From Propionibacteriaceae bacterium (GTDB lineage: Bacteria; Actinomycetota; Actinomycetes; Propionibacteriales; Propionibacteriaceae): a stretch of 9,538 bases of DNA. The stretch lies in the NCBI GenBank assembly GCA_031287505.1, contig JAITSW010000063.1, positions 1 to 9,538 of the forward strand, written 5' to 3'. This document shows, in pieces, positions 1 to 6,322 of this stretch (positions are counted from its first letter, which is position 1; every line of letters begins with the position of its first letter). The notes beneath the pieces are model-generated. The model was not told the origin of the DNA. It worked only from the letters and a program-made list of their open reading frames with translations, and made no database searches. Both the position numbers and the translations under genes were made by a program.

Positions 1-167
1 ATGATCAGCACCAGGGCTGAGATACGGAGATAGCTGGGCAGTGCGGCAGTCTCGTTGAAAAAAACGACGACATCCACCACGGCACAAGCCAGGGCGATCA
101 GACGGGCGAGTTGGGTCAGTGAGCGTGACGTTCCAGAGTTGTCTCGTCGCGTCGAAGCGGTGTCCAC
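1..167 (-). CDS. Partial membrane protein, N-terminal end only
   Basis: This open frame runs off the left edge and holds 55 complete codons of the N-terminus. I chose GTG at 167-165 as the start because an AGGAGG ribosome site lies just upstream at 176-171, five bases away; an in-frame ATG at 200-198 lacks such a site. After a polar, Arg-rich segment of about 20 residues (VDTASTRRD...), a hydrophobic helix follows (LARLIALACAVVDVVVFF), then a short polar turn (NETAALPSY), then the start of a second helix (LRISALVLI). This is the look of a multi-helix inner-membrane protein, for example a permease or the membrane part of a sensor kinase, but nothing visible decides between them. It is divergent from the CitMHS operon and shares its upstream region, so it could be its regulator; that is only positional inference. 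Confidence 0.6.
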   Translation of the reverse strand, partial: MDTASTRRDNSGTSRSLTQLARLIALACAVVDVVVFFNETAALPSYLRISALVLI

Positions 168-285
168 ACTGACCTCCTGGGCTCGGGTTCGCCTGTTCAT
201 GCAGGCCTGCACCCCGGATATCGAGTCTACACGCGGCTTCCCGGCGGCAGGACAATTCGAGCCCGGTAGCCGTTAGAACAGAATA

Positions 286-313
286 TCCCCCAAAAAGGGG
301 ACAGTTTCCCCCC
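286..313 (+). promoter_or_regulatory. Alternating C/G blocks in the CitMHS leader
   Basis: TCCCC (286-290) can pair with GGGGA (297-301) across a CAAAAA loop. The same GGGGA can instead pair with TCCCC at 307-311. The two hairpins exclude each other. They lie about 110-135 bases before the CitMHS start, in the gap shared with the divergent gene. They could be an RNA switch, a weak terminator for one strand, or an operator region. No T-run follows, so a classical terminator is unlikely. Function is not shown by the sequence. Confidence 0.3.
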
Positions 314-314
314 A

Positions 315-331
315 TGGGTGTGATGCACCCA
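315..331. promoter_or_regulatory. Perfect 6-bp dyad, candidate operator
   Basis: TGGGTG (315-320) and CACCCA (326-331) form a perfect inverted repeat around a 5-base centre (TGATG). The 17-bp size and its place between two divergent genes are typical of operators bound by dimeric transcription factors such as GntR or IclR types. No regulator gene is visible in the window to match it, and the dyad would also work as a small hairpin if transcribed. Confidence 0.35.
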
Positions 332-409
332 CCGTCCGCAAAACCTAGGCTCAATGTCGCCACGGCCTTTGGGCTTGGTGCTCAACTTGATAAGTACAAA
401 GATGTGCTG

Positions 410-416
410 AAAGGAG
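410..416 (+). promoter_or_regulatory. Ribosome binding site that sets the CitMHS start
   Basis: AAAGGAG ends five bases before ATG 422. It favours this start over the ATG at 314, which sits behind a run of C with no Shine-Dalgarno match. The 36 extra residues from the longer reading are polar and unlike the family N-terminus. Confidence 0.75.
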
Positions 417-421
417 CTGCA

Positions 422-1726
422 ATGCTCGCTCTGCTTGGTTTTGGAACCATTGTAGTCTTCATCGTCCTGGTAATGATGAAGAAGCTTTGGGCTGTACCAG
501 CCCTAATCCTCGTCCCCTTAGTCTTTGGATTACTTGGGGGCTTTGGAGAAGAACTGGGAGAAATGATGGTCTCTGGCCTCCAGACCACCGCGCCAACTGC
601 GGTGATGCTGGGGTTCGCCCTGCTTTTCTTCCTTGTGATGACAGAATGCGGGCTCTTCGAGCCAGTCATCAAGAAGATTCTCAAAGTCGTGGGAAGCGAT
701 CCAGTCAAGATCGTGATGGGCACTGCTGTGCTCACCTTGATCATCAGCCTTGATGGCGACGGCTCGACGGCGGTCTTCATCGTATTCTCCTCGATGTACC
801 CGATTTACCGGGCAGCCCGCCTCAACCCCTTGATCATGGGCGTACTTGTCGCCATTATCACCCCGACGATGAACTGGATGCCCTGGGGCGGGCCAGCCGC
901 CCGCATGGCGACCGCGCTGCGTATCGACATTGCAGACGTTGTCATCCCGATGATCCCAGCCCAGTTGCTGACGTTTGCCTCCGCTTTTGTAATCGCCTAC
1001 ATTCTGGGCCGTATGGAGCGCCGCCGCCTCTCCAAGCTGCACGATGAGGAAGTCGCTGCCGGACTAGTCGAGGAAGATGACAACCCACTCGCCAATCGCG
1101 TGCCGATTCCGACAACGAAGGTTTGGTTCAACTTCATCCTCACATTGGTTTTCCTAGGTTCCATGGTTGCCGAACTGCTGCCTTTGCCAGCCCTGGCCTT
1201 GATTGCCTTCTCTATCGCCGTAACGGTCAACTGGCCAAATGTCAGCATGCAGGCCGAGAAACTGAAGCCACACGGCTGGACGGTCCTCGTCGTCGTGTTG
1301 CTGATCCTGGCCGCCGGGGCCTTCACGGGCATCATCGACGAGACCGGCATGGTGGACGCGATGGCGCAGTCGCTGATTTCGGTACTGCCAACTGGGCTTG
1401 GACACTCTTTCTCTGTGATCACGTCATTCGTGTCGTTCCCGCTGCTCTTCCTACTCTCGAACGACGGCTTCTACTTCGGCATCGTGCCGATTCTCGCGGA
1501 GACTGGTGCCTCCTTCGGCGTGCCGCCAGAGGTTATCGCCCACTCTGTGTTGCCGGGTATGTTCCTGCACACACTGAGCCCGCTCAACCCGCCGCTTTAC
1601 CTCGCGGCCGGCTTACTGCGCACCGACTTCGGTTCCCTGTGGCGCTTTGCCTTCCCATGGGCAACCCTGATCGCAGTCTGCGCAACCGTCATGGGTGTCA
1701 TCACCGGTGCCGTCTGGCTGTTCTAG
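422..1726 (+). CDS. CitMHS-family carboxylate (citrate-type)/metal:H+ symporter
   Basis: This 434-residue inner-membrane transporter matches the CitMHS family (citrate-Mg2+/Ca2+:H+ symporters such as Bacillus CitM and CitH) in length and layout. About 11-12 hydrophobic helices are visible. Family landmarks include SLDGDGSTAVF (109-119), the MNWMPWGGPAARMATAL stretch (150-166), LSNDGFYFG (345-353) and HTLSPLNPPLY near 383-393. A charged cytoplasmic loop (about 198-228: GRMERRRLSKLHDEE and an acidic stretch) separates the halves. It is the first gene of an operon whose later genes encode an FAH-family enzyme and a split transketolase, so it probably imports the substrate they degrade. Citrate is only the family's best-known cargo. 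Family members normally carry the anion as a divalent-metal complex. The sequence near the C-terminal SPL motif (NPPLY) may differ from citrate-specific members as I remember them, so another di- or tricarboxylate is possible. Confidence 0.88.
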   Translation: MLALLGFGTIVVFIVLVMMKKLWAVPALILVPLVFGLLGGFGEELGEMMVSGLQTTAPTAVMLGFALLFFLVMTECGLFEPVIKKILKVVGSDPVKIVMGTAVLTLIISLDGDGSTAVFIVFSSMYPIYRAARLNPLIMGVLVAIITPTMNWMPWGGPAARMATALRIDIADVVIPMIPAQLLTFASAFVIAYILGRMERRRLSKLHDEEVAAGLVEEDDNPLANRVPIPTTKVWFNFILTLVFLGSMVAELLPLPALALIAFSIAVTVNWPNVSMQAEKLKPHGWTVLVVVLLILAAGAFTGIIDETGMVDAMAQSLISVLPTGLGHSFSVITSFVSFPLLFLLSNDGFYFGIVPILAETGASFGVPPEVIAHSVLPGMFLHTLSPLNPPLYLAAGLLRTDFGSLWRFAFPWATLIAVCATVMGVITGAVWLF

Positions 1727-1737
1727 AAGGAGAAGAA

Positions 1738-2571
1738 ATGAGATTCATCAGCTACAAATCCCAAAACACCGAAGGCTTGGCCTTTCGCGACGGGGAAAGC
1801 TACCGGGGACTCCCGGTTAGCGTTCTCGACGGCGACCTGTCGGCGTATGCCGACCGGCTGGACGACCTGGCTGCCGAGTTGGAAGGTGCTCCCGAGTTGG
1901 GCGACTTCACCTTGCTGCCGCCGATCTCCCGACCCGGGAAGATCCTGTGCATCGGGCTGAACTACCGCTCCCATTCCGATGAGGCCGGCTTTGAGGTGCC
2001 TACCTACCCAACTGTCTTCGCCCGCTTCGCCAATGGGCTTGTCGCCCATGGACAGCCCCTGATCAGGCCGAACGCCTCGACGATGTTCGACTACGAGTGC
2101 GAATTGGCCGTCGTCATCGGCAAAGCAGGACGGCACATAGCTGAGAAGGACGCCCTCTCCCATGTCGCGGGATACGCCCCGTTCAATGATGGGTCGGTGC
2201 GTGACTTTCAACTCAAAACCCCGCAGTGGACGATGGGCAAGGCCTTCGATGCCACCGGCGGTTTCGGCCCTGAACTGGTTACCCCGGACGAATTGCCGCC
2301 GGGTTGCTCGGGTTTGCGCATCCGTACCATCTTGAACGGTGAGACGCTGCAAGACGCCAACACAGCAGACTTGATCTTCCCGGTATCCACTCTCGTTGCC
2401 ACCCTCTCGGAAGCGATGAGTCTGGAACCGGGGGATATTATCGTTACCGGAACGCCCGAAGGCGTTGGCGGTTTGCGCAACCCGCAGGTCTGGCTGAAAC
2501 CAGGCGACGAATGTGTGGTAGAGATAGAGCAACTTGGTCGCTTGGTCAATCCAGTAGAGCAAGAGGCATAA
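1738..2571 (+). CDS. Fumarylacetoacetate hydrolase (FAH) family enzyme
   Basis: The 277-residue product has a short N-terminal domain and a full FAH catalytic domain from about residue 66. Visible motifs are KILCIGLNYRSH (68-79), DYECELAVVIGK (118-129) with the metal ligands Glu120 and Glu122, NDGSVRD (150-156) with the third ligand Asp151, MGKAFD (166-171) with the conserved Lys168, and VTGTPEGVG (236-244). Members use Mg2+ or Mn2+ to hydrolyse, hydrate or decarboxylate beta-keto acids: acylpyruvate hydrolase, 2,4-diketo-3-deoxy sugar-acid hydrolase, hydratase, oxaloacetate decarboxylase. Pyruvate is a common product. Which reaction applies cannot be read from the motifs. The gene follows the transporter by 11 bases, with AAGGAG (1727-1732) five bases before its ATG, and precedes a split transketolase, so it most likely acts in the same soluble catabolic pathway. 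The frame is also open far upstream inside the transporter gene; that part is a shadow. Confidence 0.88.
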   Translation: MRFISYKSQNTEGLAFRDGESYRGLPVSVLDGDLSAYADRLDDLAAELEGAPELGDFTLLPPISRPGKILCIGLNYRSHSDEAGFEVPTYPTVFARFANGLVAHGQPLIRPNASTMFDYECELAVVIGKAGRHIAEKDALSHVAGYAPFNDGSVRDFQLKTPQWTMGKAFDATGGFGPELVTPDELPPGCSGLRIRTILNGETLQDANTADLIFPVSTLVATLSEAMSLEPGDIIVTGTPEGVGGLRNPQVWLKPGDECVVEIEQLGRLVNPVEQEA

Positions 2572-2603
2572 GGGGATATCCGCCGCACCCAAGGAGAGAA
2601 AAT

Positions 2604-3461
2604 ATGGACGAAACAACGTATGCCCGCACCGACGACACCGCCGAGCTTAGCCACATCGCTCAGGTGATCCGAGCTGACATAGTGCAGATGCTGGCCACCG
2701 CGGCCAGCGGTCACAGCGCCGGCCCGTTGGGGATGGCCGAGCAACTCACCGCGTTGTACTTCAACACCATGCGGCACGACCCGGCGAACCCAGCCTGGCC
2801 GGAGCGCGATCTATTCTTCCTCAGCAATGGCCATACTGCTCCGGTGTTGTATTCCGCCCTGGCCAGGGCGGGATACTTCCCGGTTTCGGAGTTGGGCACA
2901 CTGCGCAGGCTGGGCTCCCGTTTGCAGGGCCATCCGGAACGGGACGCCCTGCCGGGAGTGGAGAGCACGAGTGGTCCGCTGGGTTCTGGCCTGTCTCAGG
3001 CAGCGGGATATGCCCACGTGCTACAGAACATCGATCACGTCAAGAATCGCTTTGTGTATACGACGATGGGCGACGGTGAGATAGACGAGGGCAACGTTTG
3101 GGAGGCGGCCATGTTCGCCGGCAAGTACCGGCTGGGCAATCTGATCGCGCTAATTGACCGAAATAACATCCAAATTGACGGTGCCACCGAGGATGTCATG
3201 CCGTTGACCAACCTGCGGGCGAAATGGGAGTCATTCGACTGGCATGTGCTGGATATCGATGGCAATAACGTCCGCGCGGTAATTGAGGCAATCAACCTCG
3301 GAAAGGCCGTGACCTGGGCGCCGACAATGATCTTGGCTAATACCGTGCCCGGCAAGGGGGTGCCTTTCATGGAATATGACCATACCTGGCATGGAAAGCC
3401 ACCGTCTCCCAGCCAGGCTGAACAAGCCCTGAACGCACTGAAAGGTGGTGTCGTCGCATGA
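2604..3461 (+). CDS. Transketolase, N-terminal (ThDP-binding) subunit
   Basis: The 285-residue product is the diphosphate-binding half of a split transketolase. AAGGAG (2591-2596) precedes ATG 2604 and fixes the start 32 bases after the FAH gene. Family marks are SGHSAGPLG (35-43), SNGHTAP (74-80), the ThDP/Mg2+ motif beginning GDGE at 156-159 and closing at Asn187-Asn188 (about 30 residues, the normal spacing), and HTWHGKPPS (260-268), which carries a conserved substrate-side His. The half alone cannot be active; it needs the C-terminal subunit encoded next to it. Single-chain transketolases of about 650-700 residues serve the pentose phosphate pathway. Split forms in catabolic operons often act on special substrates, as in apulose-4-phosphate transketolase of the apiose pathway. 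No sugar kinase is visible here, so that particular pathway is not supported. Role in carboxylate or sugar-acid breakdown is inferred from context. Confidence 0.9.
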   Translation: MDETTYARTDDTAELSHIAQVIRADIVQMLATAASGHSAGPLGMAEQLTALYFNTMRHDPANPAWPERDLFFLSNGHTAPVLYSALARAGYFPVSELGTLRRLGSRLQGHPERDALPGVESTSGPLGSGLSQAAGYAHVLQNIDHVKNRFVYTTMGDGEIDEGNVWEAAMFAGKYRLGNLIALIDRNNIQIDGATEDVMPLTNLRAKWESFDWHVLDIDGNNVRAVIEAINLGKAVTWAPTMILANTVPGKGVPFMEYDHTWHGKPPSPSQAEQALNALKGGVVA

Positions 3462-4432
3462 GCGGCTACCCAATCGACCCGAATGTTTTGACCAATCCGG
3501 CGTTGGAGCCGATCCGTTTCGGATTTGGGCGGGGCCTGTTGGCTGCCGGCGAGGCCGATGAACGTGTGGTCGCGCTGTGCTCGGACCTCACCGAGAGCAC
3601 TCAAATGCACCATTTCAAGAACCGTTTCCCCCAGCGGTTCGTTGAGACTGGGATTGCCGAGCAGAATATGGTCACCGTCGCCGCCGGTATGGCCCATGCC
3701 GGCAAAATTCCCTTCACCTCCTCGTATGCGGCTTTCAGCCCCGGGCGGAATTGGGAGCAGATCAAAACTACTGCTTCGATGAATCGCCAGCCGGTGGTCG
3801 TCGTCGGTTCCCATGCCGGTATCAATGTTGGCTACGACGGGGCAACTCACCAGATGCTGGAGGATCTCGCGATCATGCGGGTGATGCCGAATATGCGGGT
3901 GATTGCTCCCGGCGACTCTTTGGAGGCAGAGCGGGCCACCTGTGCGATTGCCGCAGATCCGGCGCCTTCTTACCTCAGACTCGCGCGCGACAAGACCCCA
4001 ATCTTTTCCACTGCGGATTCTCCGTTCGAAATCGGCGTGGCCTACGTTCTGAGCCAAGGACGTGACGTGAGCCTGATCTCGACCGGTACGATGACCTACC
4101 ATGCCCTGGTTGCCGCGAGCCTGCTCGACAGTCGCGGAATTTCAGCAGAGGTAGTTCATGTTCCCACGGTCAAGCCCCTTGACGAGGACGTGATTTTGGC
4201 CAGTATCCGTAAGACCGGACGAGCCGTGACTATTGAGGAAGCCCAGATTATCGGCGGGCTCGGAGGGGCGGTCTGCGAACTAACCGCTCGCGAACACCCC
4301 GTCAAAGTGCAACGTCTGGGTATGCGGGATCGCTACGGCGAAACCGGAGGCCCTGCTGAACTACTCGAAAAGTTCCGCCTCACCGGCAAACTTATCGCCG
4401 AAGATGTCGAGCGGGGTTTTCAATCTGCCTAG
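3458..4432 (+). CDS. Transketolase, C-terminal (pyrimidine-binding) subunit
   Basis: This 324-residue product supplies the pyrimidine-binding and C-terminal domains of the split transketolase. Its ATG overlaps the stop of the previous gene by four bases (ATGA), the usual sign of translational coupling of two subunits made in equal amounts. The catalytic Glu68 lies in ETGIAEQNM (63-71) and activates ThDP bound by the partner subunit. Other family marks are TSSYAAF (87-93), GATHQMLEDLA (128-138), and the transketolase C-terminal domain from about residue 190, with the typical VPTVKPLDE and EEAQIIGGLGG segments. The short upstream sequence contains AAAGGTGG rather than a perfect ribosome site, which fits coupling. 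The length resembles other split C-terminal subunits, and related 1-deoxyxylulose-5-phosphate synthase is excluded by the size and split. Substrate is unknown. Confidence 0.9.
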   Translation: MSGYPIDPNVLTNPALEPIRFGFGRGLLAAGEADERVVALCSDLTESTQMHHFKNRFPQRFVETGIAEQNMVTVAAGMAHAGKIPFTSSYAAFSPGRNWEQIKTTASMNRQPVVVVGSHAGINVGYDGATHQMLEDLAIMRVMPNMRVIAPGDSLEAERATCAIAADPAPSYLRLARDKTPIFSTADSPFEIGVAYVLSQGRDVSLISTGTMTYHALVAASLLDSRGISAEVVHVPTVKPLDEDVILASIRKTGRAVTIEEAQIIGGLGGAVCELTAREHPVKVQRLGMRDRYGETGGPAELLEKFRLTGKLIAEDVERGFQSA

Positions 4433-4496
4433 CGGTCATTTTGGTTCGATATCCCTTTTGTCAGTAGTGTTTGACGAGTGCTGAAGGAGGTGCCTG

Positions 4497-5480
4497 GTGG
4501 AATTGCCTTTGTGGTTTGAGGTCGGCTCGCTAGTCGTGCTTGGACTGATTCTGTTTGCCGATTTGCTGCTCGTGGTGAAGCGGCCGCATGAGCCCTCCAT
4601 GAAAGAAGCTGGTAGTTGGGTCGGGTTCTATGTCGGGTTGGCGCTGGTTTTCGCTGTTCTGCTTTGGCTTCTGGTCGACCAACACTTCGCCACCGAGTTT
4701 GTGGCGGGCTGGCTCACCGAGTACAGCCTGAGTCTGGACAATTTGTTTGTGTTCATCTTGATCATGAGCCAGATGAAAGTGCCCCGCCGGTACCAACAGC
4801 AGGTGTTGATGGTTGGCATAGTGATCGCACTGCTGCTGCGGGCGGTGTTTATCCTGTTGGGCGCACAACTCATCGAAAATTTCAGTTGGGTGTTCTACAT
4901 CTTCGGCGCCTGGCTGCTGTATGTCGCAATAGGGCAGCTCCGTTCCGAAGAAGAGGCGTCAACTGATAACTTCATGATCCGGGCACTGCGCAAAGTCGTC
5001 CCGATCAGCAGCACCTATGATGAGAATCGGCTTACCACGGTAATCGACTCTCGGCGGCACTTTACCCCGATGGTGATCGTATTCTTCACAATCGGCACTA
5101 CCGACCTGCTTTTCGCGCTCGACTCGATTCCGGCGATCTTTGGGCTAACCCAAAGCGCGTTTATTGTTTTCACAGCGAACATCTTCGCCCTGATGGGACT
5201 ACGCCAGTTGTACTTCTTGCTCGGCGGGCTGCTGCAGCGGCTCATCTACCTTAACTACGGCCTGGCGGCTATCCTGAGCTTCATCGGCATCAAGCTCATC
5301 TTTGAGGCGCTTCACAGCAATGAACTGCCATTCATCAACGGTGGGCATCCGGTTGAATGGGCGCCGGAGGTGCCGATCTGGTTGTCGCTGACGGTGATCG
5401 CCGGGTGCCTGCTCGTCGCCACAGTGGCCAGTTTGTGGAAGACTTCCAAAAAGCCCACAAGCGAACCTCAGGATTCGTAG
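4497..5480 (+). CDS. TerC/Alx-family integral membrane protein
   Basis: The 327-residue product has about nine hydrophobic helices and the hallmarks of the TerC family: SLDNLFVFILI (79-89) with the conserved Asp81-Asn82, and the second acidic site FALDSIPAIFG (206-216) with Asp209. The GTG start at 4497 sits six bases after AAGGAGG (4484-4490). Length matches Alx/TerC proteins of about 320 residues. Members are best supported as manganese exporters or metal-homeostasis proteins, some working at the membrane during protein secretion; 'tellurium resistance' is the historical name. Many family members are controlled by the yybP-ykoY manganese riboswitch, but only 64 bases separate this gene from the transketolase gene and I see no such fold. 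It may be co-transcribed with the upstream operon. Its link to that pathway is unproven. The last 20 residues form a polar cytoplasmic tail. Confidence 0.88.
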   Translation: MELPLWFEVGSLVVLGLILFADLLLVVKRPHEPSMKEAGSWVGFYVGLALVFAVLLWLLVDQHFATEFVAGWLTEYSLSLDNLFVFILIMSQMKVPRRYQQQVLMVGIVIALLLRAVFILLGAQLIENFSWVFYIFGAWLLYVAIGQLRSEEEASTDNFMIRALRKVVPISSTYDENRLTTVIDSRRHFTPMVIVFFTIGTTDLLFALDSIPAIFGLTQSAFIVFTANIFALMGLRQLYFLLGGLLQRLIYLNYGLAAILSFIGIKLIFEALHSNELPFINGGHPVEWAPEVPIWLSLTVIAGCLLVATVASLWKTSKKPTSEPQDS

Positions 5481-5493
5481 ACCAGCAGGCTTT

Positions 5494-5533
5494 GTCCCCT
5501 TCTCGGGGGAGGCATATCCCCGTGGGGTGGGAC
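5494..5533 (+). promoter_or_regulatory. Alternating hairpin region between the TerC and RraA-like genes
   Basis: Four blocks alternate: CCCC (5496-5499), GGGGG (5505-5509), CCCC (5518-5521) and GGGG (5524-5527), enclosed by GTCCC (5494-5498) and GGGAC (5529-5533). Blocks 1-2 can pair, or 2-3 (CGGGGG/TCCCCG, 5504-5522, seven-base loop), or 3-4, or 1-4. These folds exclude one another, as in attenuators. No T-run follows, so it is not a clear rho-independent terminator for the TerC gene. It may simply be a factor-assisted terminator. Confidence 0.35.
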
Positions 5534-5554
5534 GATTCGTTGAGTCGATATTCC

Positions 5555-5560
5555 TACTAT
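5555..5560 (+). promoter_or_regulatory. Candidate -10 box for the RraA-like gene
   Basis: TACTAT fits the TAnnnT core of actinobacterial -10 elements and lies about 50 bases before the chosen start. There is no good -35 hexamer at the normal distance; TTGAGT at 5540 is too close. If used, transcription would begin after the C/G hairpin blocks, which would then act as upstream DNA or as a terminator, not as leader RNA. Confidence 0.25.
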
Positions 5561-5611
5561 GGGATGCAGCGGCGTCAATGCCGGACGAAGATGGACAGAA
5601 AGGCAGCGTTG

Positions 5612-6322
5612 ATGTTGACCGCAGAACAACTTGAAGAGCTCAGAGAGTTCGATACCCCGACGGTTTGGAACGCGCTTGAGGCGATGCAGCTCGGCTCCAC
5701 CACCAGCGGATTCTCCTACCCGGGGTTGCGGCTGCGAACGCCAAATACCAGGCCGATGGTGGGATACGCGGCGACTGCGAAAGTAACCGGATGGACGAAG
5801 CCGACTGCTGGCCAGAAGAATCTCATGTTCGATTTCTTCGAGGACGTCAGCGCCATGCAATCCCCGAGCATCGCGGTTGTGGAAGACATCGACGAACGGC
5901 CAATCGGCTCGTTCTGGGGCGAGGTCCAGGCCACGACTTTTCAGGCGCTTGGAGCTGTGGGTACTTTGACTCAAGGCGGTGTGCGTGATCTTGCCGAGGT
6001 CGCGAGCCTGGGCTTCTATTTCTTCTCAACCGAAATCATGGTTGCCCGCGCCGAGTCACATGTTATCGACCGCAGTTGCCCGGTGAGTATTTCTGGGATG
6101 GAAGTCAAACCGTCCGATTTGATCCACGCGGATGTTCACGGGGCGGTGGTGATTCCTCCCGAGGCTGCACCAGGATTGGCCAAAGCCTGCCGCATTGTGG
6201 CTGACGCGGAGTTGTACGTGCTGGAGCCTTGCCGTAACGCCATCGCCGCTGGTGTAAAGCCCCAAGTTGACGATTTGCGCAAGTGGAGGGCGGAAATGGC
6301 AGCCCATCGGGTCATCAACTAG
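5612..6322 (+). CDS. RraA-like / HMG-CHA aldolase-family protein
   Basis: The 236-residue product belongs to the RraA-like fold family that includes 4-hydroxy-4-methyl-2-oxoglutarate (HMG) aldolase and oxaloacetate decarboxylase. Visible marks are FDTPTVWNALE (13-23), VVEDIDERPIGSFWGE (89-104), the signature GTLTQGGVRDLAEV (117-130) containing the Arg125-Asp126 pair that binds substrate and metal-bound water in the aldolases, and ADVHGAVVIPPE (173-184). These enzymes use Mg2+ or Mn2+ and release pyruvate from 2-oxo acids. True RraA, the RNase E inhibitor, is shorter (about 160 residues) and lacks this N-terminal part, so an enzyme is more likely. I chose ATG 5612 because AGAAAGG ends nine bases upstream; ATG 5591, seven codons earlier, is possible. 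Same orientation and enzyme type link it to the FAH and transketolase genes, despite the TerC gene between. Confidence 0.82.
   Translation: MLTAEQLEELREFDTPTVWNALEAMQLGSTTSGFSYPGLRLRTPNTRPMVGYAATAKVTGWTKPTAGQKNLMFDFFEDVSAMQSPSIAVVEDIDERPIGSFWGEVQATTFQALGAVGTLTQGGVRDLAEVASLGFYFFSTEIMVARAESHVIDRSCPVSISGMEVKPSDLIHADVHGAVVIPPEAAPGLAKACRIVADAELYVLEPCRNAIAAGVKPQVDDLRKWRAEMAAHRVIN

Noticed and set aside
55..276. A 73-codon plus-strand frame at the left end
   Set aside because: It lies opposite a minus-strand frame with a good ribosome site and membrane-helix sequence; its own product is low in helices and family features.
314..421. A longer CitMHS reading from ATG 314, adding 36 residues
   Set aside because: There is no ribosome site before 314, the added residues are unlike the family N-terminus, and AAAGGAG precedes ATG 422.
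1123..1737. Upstream extension of the FAH frame inside the transporter gene
   Set aside because: The translated sequence is not FAH-like, and AAGGAG at 1727-1732 sets the start at 1738.
1723..2616. Long minus-strand open frame opposite the FAH gene
   Set aside because: It mirrors a clear FAH gene with complete motifs; its translation shows no family features and no ribosome site.
3035..4102. Long minus-strand open frame of 355 codons opposite the transketolase genes
   Set aside because: It is the antisense of two well-supported transketolase subunits; codon bias of the true genes keeps the opposite frame open.
4433..4496. yybP-ykoY manganese riboswitch before the TerC gene
   Set aside because: The gap is only 64 bases and shows none of the paired elements of that riboswitch.
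5481..5535. Classical rho-independent terminator after the TerC gene
   Set aside because: The GC hairpins are present but no run of T follows any of them.
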